Position numbers and translations under genes: made by a program. The notes beneath the pieces are model-generated. The model did no database searches. It had not been told where the DNA came from and was given only the letters and a program-made list of their open reading frames with translations. A DNA stretch of 34,882 bases from Crocinitomicaceae bacterium (GTDB taxonomy: Bacteria > Bacteroidota > Bacteroidia > Flavobacteriales_D > Crocinitomicaceae). Below, one piece after another: positions 31,530 through 34,882 of this stretch (positions within the stretch are counted from its first letter, which is position 1; each line of letters begins with the position of its first letter). The stretch spans positions 1-34,882 of the forward strand of contig JADJEU010000014.1 in NCBI GenBank assembly GCA_016709005.1. Direction: 5' to 3'.

Positions 31530-33935
31530 ATGAAAAAATCAATCTTAATTTGGTTTTTCCTGATTATTGTTTCACAAAGTTTCAGTCAAACATTGACTGT
31601 CAAAGATTCAAAATCAGGGCAACCTGTTCAACTCGCATCTGTAGTTTGCCAGAATCCACATGCGTTTGCACTTACAAATGCAGAAGGACAAGCAGACATT
31701 ACAGTTTTTAAAGGTGCTGAGCGAATTGAAATTCGAGTGGTTGGATACACCACCTATGCTGCAAGTTATGCAGAACTTGAAGTTGCAGGCTTCAACATCC
31801 AACTCACACCAGGAGTAATCTCTATGGACGAGGTCGTTGTCTCTGCCACAAGATGGAATCAAAATGTTGCGCGCATACCAACACGCATCACAACAATTTC
31901 AAATGCAGATATGCAACTTCAAAACTCACAAACATCAGCAGATATGCTAGGTTCAAGTGGACAGGTGTTTATTCAAAAAAGTCAAAGCGGAGGTGGTAGT
32001 CCAATGATTCGTGGTTTTGCGACAAATCGGCTTCTGATCTCAGTCGACGGTGTAAGAATGAATACAGCCATCTTCAGAGGAGGTAATTTGCAAAACGTCA
32101 TCAACATCGATCCTTTCTCAACCGAAAGTGCAGAGGTTCTTTTTGGCCCTGGATCAGTTATGTATGGAAGTGACGCCATTGCCGGTGTGATGAATTTCAC
32201 AACACTAACACCTCAACTTTCTTACAACGGATCACCTTTGATTACGGGTAAAGCAAGCACTCGTTTCTCATCTGCCAATCAAGAAAAAACAATGCACTTT
32301 GATTTAAATGTGGGTTGGAAAAAATGGGCTTATGTTGCAAGTTTCTCACAATTCAATTTCGGAGATGTGCGCATGGGTGCTAATGGCCCAGCCGAATATC
32401 TGAGACCTTTTTATGTGCAAAGACAAGACAGCTTGGATGTAGTAGTCACAAACAGTGATCCATTGGTTCAGCGCCCAACAGCTTATTCTCAGATCAACAT
32501 GATGCAGAAAGTTCGTTTTCAACCAAATGAAAAATGGAATTTCATTTACAATTTCCAATACTCTACAACGAGTAGCTATGCACGTTATGACAGACACATC
32601 CGTTACAAAGATGGCTTGCCTCGCAGTGCTGAATGGGAATATGGTCCGCAAGAATGGGCCTTTAACAGTTTACGAATTACACATACTTCAAAGAATGTAC
32701 TGTATGATCAGATGAATTTAAATGCAGGGTATCAATTTTTTGAAGAAAGTCGGATTGACAGAGACTTTAATGATTCAGAAAGAAGAACGCGACTTGAAAA
32801 TGTAGCAGCACTTTCGCTCAATATTGACTTCAATAAATCGATTGGCAAAAAACAAGAATTGTTCTATGGTGTTGAAGCCATTTACAACGATGTGCGATCC
32901 TATGGTTGGGATGAAGATATTACCACAGGTAGTATTCAAAATGGTCCGGCAAGATATCCAAAATCTACCTGGGCATCGTATGCAGTTTATCTTACTCATC
33001 AATTTAATTTGAACGAAAAAATGACACTCCATTCTGGAATACGTTACAATCAATTTATGCTGGATGCAAAATTTGACACAACGTATTATCCGTTTCCATA
33101 TACTGACGCAAGTTTGAATGATGGTGCGGTAACCGGAAGCTTGGGATTTGTTTACAATCCAAACAAAAAATGGAATATTCGTGCCAATGTTTCAACCGGA
33201 TTCAGATCACCCAATGTGGATGATATGGGAAAAGTTTTTGACTCTGAGCCAGGAACAGTCATTGTGCCAAATCCAGGAGTTGGTGCTGAATATGTTTACA
33301 ACGCCGAATTTGGAATCACCAAAATTTTTGGCGAAGCCGTAAAGTTTGACATCACTGGATTTTACACGTATTTGCAAAATGCTTTGGTTCGTCGTAACTT
33401 TCAGTTGAACGGACTAGACAGCATAGACTATGATGGTGAAACAAGTCAGGTTCAAGCCATTCAAAATGCTGCCTTTGCAACAGTGTATGGAATTCAGGCC
33501 GGACTTGAAATAAAACTAAAATCAGGTTTTGGTTTCATGACGCGATTCAATTATCAATTAGGTGAAGAAGAATTGGATGATGCTACAACAAGTCCGCTCC
33601 GTCACGCTGCGCCATATTATGGTGTTGCGCATTTAACCTACTCCATTTCCAAACTAAAATTGGATTTGTACACAATGTATAGCGGCGAAGTATCTTACGA
33701 AAACATGGCCGAGGAAGAAAAAGGAAAAGACTACATCTATGCTATTGATGACAATGGCAATCCTTATTCTCCTGCATGGGCAACTTTGAATTTAAAGATG
33801 ATGTATCAGTTTTCGAATCACTTCTCGGTGAGCGGTGGTATTGAAAACGCACTTGATTTAAGATACAGACCTTATAGCTCGGGTATGGTTTCTCCGGGTA
33901 GAAATTTTGTAATCTCAATGAGAGCAAATTTCTAA
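31530..33935 (+). CDS. TonB-dependent heme/hemoglobin-type receptor
   Basis: An outer-membrane receptor of 801 residues. The signal peptide (SILIWFFLIIVSQSFSQ) is followed by a carboxypeptidase-like domain to about 90, a plug (VVVSATRWNQNVARIPTRI, IRGFATNRLLISVDGVRMN, EVLFGPGSVMYGSDAIAGV) and a 22-strand barrel ending in NFVISMRANF. In the barrel GFRSPNVDDMGKVF and VPNPGVGAEYVYNAE correspond to the FRAP and NPNL boxes of heme/hemoglobin receptors such as HmuR and HemR, here as FRSP and NPGV. Together with the PepSY-TM gene after it, this points to uptake of heme or another iron complex. An intrinsic terminator follows the stop. Confidence 0.88.
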   Translation: MKKSILIWFFLIIVSQSFSQTLTVKDSKSGQPVQLASVVCQNPHAFALTNAEGQADITVFKGAERIEIRVVGYTTYAASYAELEVAGFNIQLTPGVISMDEVVVSATRWNQNVARIPTRITTISNADMQLQNSQTSADMLGSSGQVFIQKSQSGGGSPMIRGFATNRLLISVDGVRMNTAIFRGGNLQNVINIDPFSTESAEVLFGPGSVMYGSDAIAGVMNFTTLTPQLSYNGSPLITGKASTRFSSANQEKTMHFDLNVGWKKWAYVASFSQFNFGDVRMGANGPAEYLRPFYVQRQDSLDVVVTNSDPLVQRPTAYSQINMMQKVRFQPNEKWNFIYNFQYSTTSSYARYDRHIRYKDGLPRSAEWEYGPQEWAFNSLRITHTSKNVLYDQMNLNAGYQFFEESRIDRDFNDSERRTRLENVAALSLNIDFNKSIGKKQELFYGVEAIYNDVRSYGWDEDITTGSIQNGPARYPKSTWASYAVYLTHQFNLNEKMTLHSGIRYNQFMLDAKFDTTYYPFPYTDASLNDGAVTGSLGFVYNPNKKWNIRANVSTGFRSPNVDDMGKVFDSEPGTVIVPNPGVGAEYVYNAEFGITKIFGEAVKFDITGFYTYLQNALVRRNFQLNGLDSIDYDGETSQVQAIQNAAFATVYGIQAGLEIKLKSGFGFMTRFNYQLGEEELDDATTSPLRHAAPYYGVAHLTYSISKLKLDLYTMYSGEVSYENMAEEEKGKDYIYAIDDNGNPYSPAWATLNLKMMYQFSNHFSVSGGIENALDLRYRPYSSGMVSPGRNFVISMRANF

Positions 33936-33956
33936 ACCTATTTCTGTTTTTTATAG

Positions 33957-33994
33957 AATCTGTCCGCAATTGAAAAGTTGCGGACAGATTTTTA
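33957..33994 (+). terminator. Intrinsic terminator between receptor and PepSY-TM genes
   Basis: A perfect 13-bp stem (33957-33969 with 33978-33990, AATCTGTCCGCAA) and an 8-base loop followed by T5. It starts 21 bases after the receptor stop and ends 13 bases before the next ATG. It should reduce read-through from the receptor into the PepSY-TM gene. Confidence 0.88.
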
Positions 33995-34006
33995 ATTCCT
34001 GTAATT

Positions 34007-34564
34007 ATGGAAAAGAAAAAACACGCCCAAATACTTAGAGGTACTCGTAAAGTTCATCGCTACATGGGTGCGTCATTGTTTTTATTGTTCACTATTGTTT
34101 CACTCACGGGACTTTTACTGGGTTGGAAAAAAAACAGCGGCGGCTATATTCTCCCTAAGTCGTACAAAGGGACATCAACCGACTTAAAAGATTGGATTAG
34201 TATAGATAGTCTTCACAAAAATGCTTGTCAAATTGCGCATGATTCTATCTCAAAAAGCCTGTCTCTAGAACTTGAGCGAATAGACATCAGACCTGATAAA
34301 GGAATGGTCAAATTTGTTTTCATTGAAGGCTTTTGGGGCATCCAACTCGATGGTGCAACCGGTGAACTTTTACATATTGAAAGACGACGATCTGATTTTA
34401 TTGAAAACATTCATGACGGTTCTATTCTGGATTATATCTTCAATACAAAAAGTGAAATTTTGAAACTGATTTATACTTCAGTCATGGGACTATCCCTTCT
34501 ACTCTTCACAATCACTGGATTCTGGTTGTGGTATGGGCCTAAACTCATGCGTCAAAAAAAATAA
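34007..34564 (+). CDS. PepSY-associated TM-helix protein
   Basis: A 185-residue membrane protein with two membrane helices: near residues 20-40 (GASLFLLFTIVSLTGLLLGW) and 155-175 (MGLSLLLFTITGFWLWYGP). Between them is a periplasmic PepSY-like domain (VKFVFIEGFWGIQLDGATGELL). The opening RGTRKVHRYMGASLF carries the conserved His of this family, and a second HDGS lies near 132. Larger relatives act as siderophore or heme-iron reductases at the inner membrane; this short form keeps two helices. Its place after a heme-type receptor suggests a part in handling iron. ATG 34007 lies just after the terminator; the next gene starts 5 bases after its stop. Confidence 0.87.
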   Translation: MEKKKHAQILRGTRKVHRYMGASLFLLFTIVSLTGLLLGWKKNSGGYILPKSYKGTSTDLKDWISIDSLHKNACQIAHDSISKSLSLELERIDIRPDKGMVKFVFIEGFWGIQLDGATGELLHIERRRSDFIENIHDGSILDYIFNTKSEILKLIYTSVMGLSLLLFTITGFWLWYGPKLMRQKK

Positions 34565-34569
34565 ATTCT

Positions 34570-34806
34570 ATGTTTAAGAACTTCTTTGCCAATAAGCAGA
34601 ATTCGACGCCTTTACAAGAGTTAGATGAACTGTACCGCAATACGATTCAAAATCTGACCATTGAACAGAGGCTTGCATACTGCCAGCGCCTACTTGAGAG
34701 AACCAAGTTCGAATTAAAATCTGCAACTTTACCAGAAACTATTTCAGCAATGAAGGAACTTGAAAGTGCCACTTTGGATGAAATAAAAAATCTCAACAAA
34801 AAATAA
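34570..34806 (+). CDS. Unknown small helical protein, 78 residues
   Basis: No family recognised. It is soluble, rich in Glu, Leu and Lys, and predicted by eye to be mostly alpha-helical (LDELYRNTIQNLTIEQRLAY, QRLLERTKFELKSAT), with no signal peptide, Cys pair or known motif. It starts 5 bases after the PepSY-TM gene and is probably translated from the same mRNA; the next gene starts 27 bases later. Confidence 0.65.
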   Translation: MFKNFFANKQNSTPLQELDELYRNTIQNLTIEQRLAYCQRLLERTKFELKSATLPETISAMKELESATLDEIKNLNKK

Positions 34807-34833
34807 ATGATTGCCCAACATCATGACTAAACT

Positions 34834-34882
34834 ATGAAAATTAAACATTTCTTTCTGCTTCTATTTTTCTGGATCAACCTAT
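34834..34882 (+). CDS. Start of an exported protein, cut by window edge
   Basis: ATG 34834 begins MKIKHFFLLLFFWINL, a basic start and hydrophobic core typical of a signal peptide; only 16 codons are visible. It lies 27 bases after the small helical gene on the same strand and so may continue the iron-related cluster. No function can be given. Confidence 0.6.
   Translation, partial: MKIKHFFLLLFFWINL

Noticed and set aside
1..34882. tRNA or rRNA genes
   Set aside because: None recognised in any gap; no cloverleaf-like GGTTCGAAT segments in intergenic DNA.

Overview
The window looks like a piece of a Bacteroidota (Flavobacteriales-type) chromosome. The signs are AT-rich DNA, promoters with TAnnTTTG -7 boxes, almost no Shine-Dalgarno sequences, a giant SprB-repeat adhesin with a type IX secretion (T9SS) type B sorting domain, two TonB-dependent receptors with carboxypeptidase-like N-terminal domains, and a HYC_CC_PP family protein. 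A family close to Fluviicola/Crocinitomicaceae is a guess from general gene style only.

Layout. 1-430: the N-terminal end of an IS110-family element, cut by the window edge, with its non-coding left end (candidate bridge RNA), lying beside a CTGTG-type palindromic intergenic repeat. 587-6600 (-): tamB and a biotin carboxylase subunit, overlapping by 4 bases and divergent from tsaD (+), with only 10 bases between the TTG starts. 7684-8358: an unknown membrane protein, then a degenerate intergenic repeat. 8627-9853 (-): lhgO, divergent from a four-gene + strand envelope cluster (acyltransferase, PAP2 phosphatase, SH3/NlpC-P60 hydrolase, DUF7793-like protein). 12963-13349: a gap between convergent genes holding a strongly structured, probably independent RNA. 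13350-17239 (-): SUI1/YciH, a lipoprotein glycerophosphodiesterase, a small beta-barrel protein and a membrane-anchored patatin lipase in one operon. 17364-18782: two overlapping small lipoproteins and a small secreted protein. 19364-25651 (-): the 2095-residue adhesin. 25847-27518 (-): threonine aldolase and an O-methyltransferase. 27568-30713 (-): a metal module of HYC_CC_PP protein, frameshifted TonB receptor and HMA protein. 30894-34882 (+): a second module with an unknown exported protein, a heme-type TonB receptor, a PepSY-TM protein and small genes.

How it fits together. The two metal/iron modules are transcribed back to back from a 180-base region. That region contains a good promoter and a 12-bp direct repeat with 21-bp period, so the HYC_CC_PP-receptor-HMA set probably responds to a metal and the other set supplies heme or another iron chelate. 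The envelope clusters (TamB, acyltransferase, PAP2, NlpC/P60, patatin, GDPD) handle lipids and peptidoglycan. Most of the window is ordinary core genome. The observations most worth checking are the structured RNA near 13.1 kb, the IS110 left end, the hairpin covering the O-methyltransferase start codon, the tandem operator-like repeat at 30.75 kb, the receptor frameshift, and compact divergent gene pairs whose -7 boxes lie inside the neighbouring reading frames.
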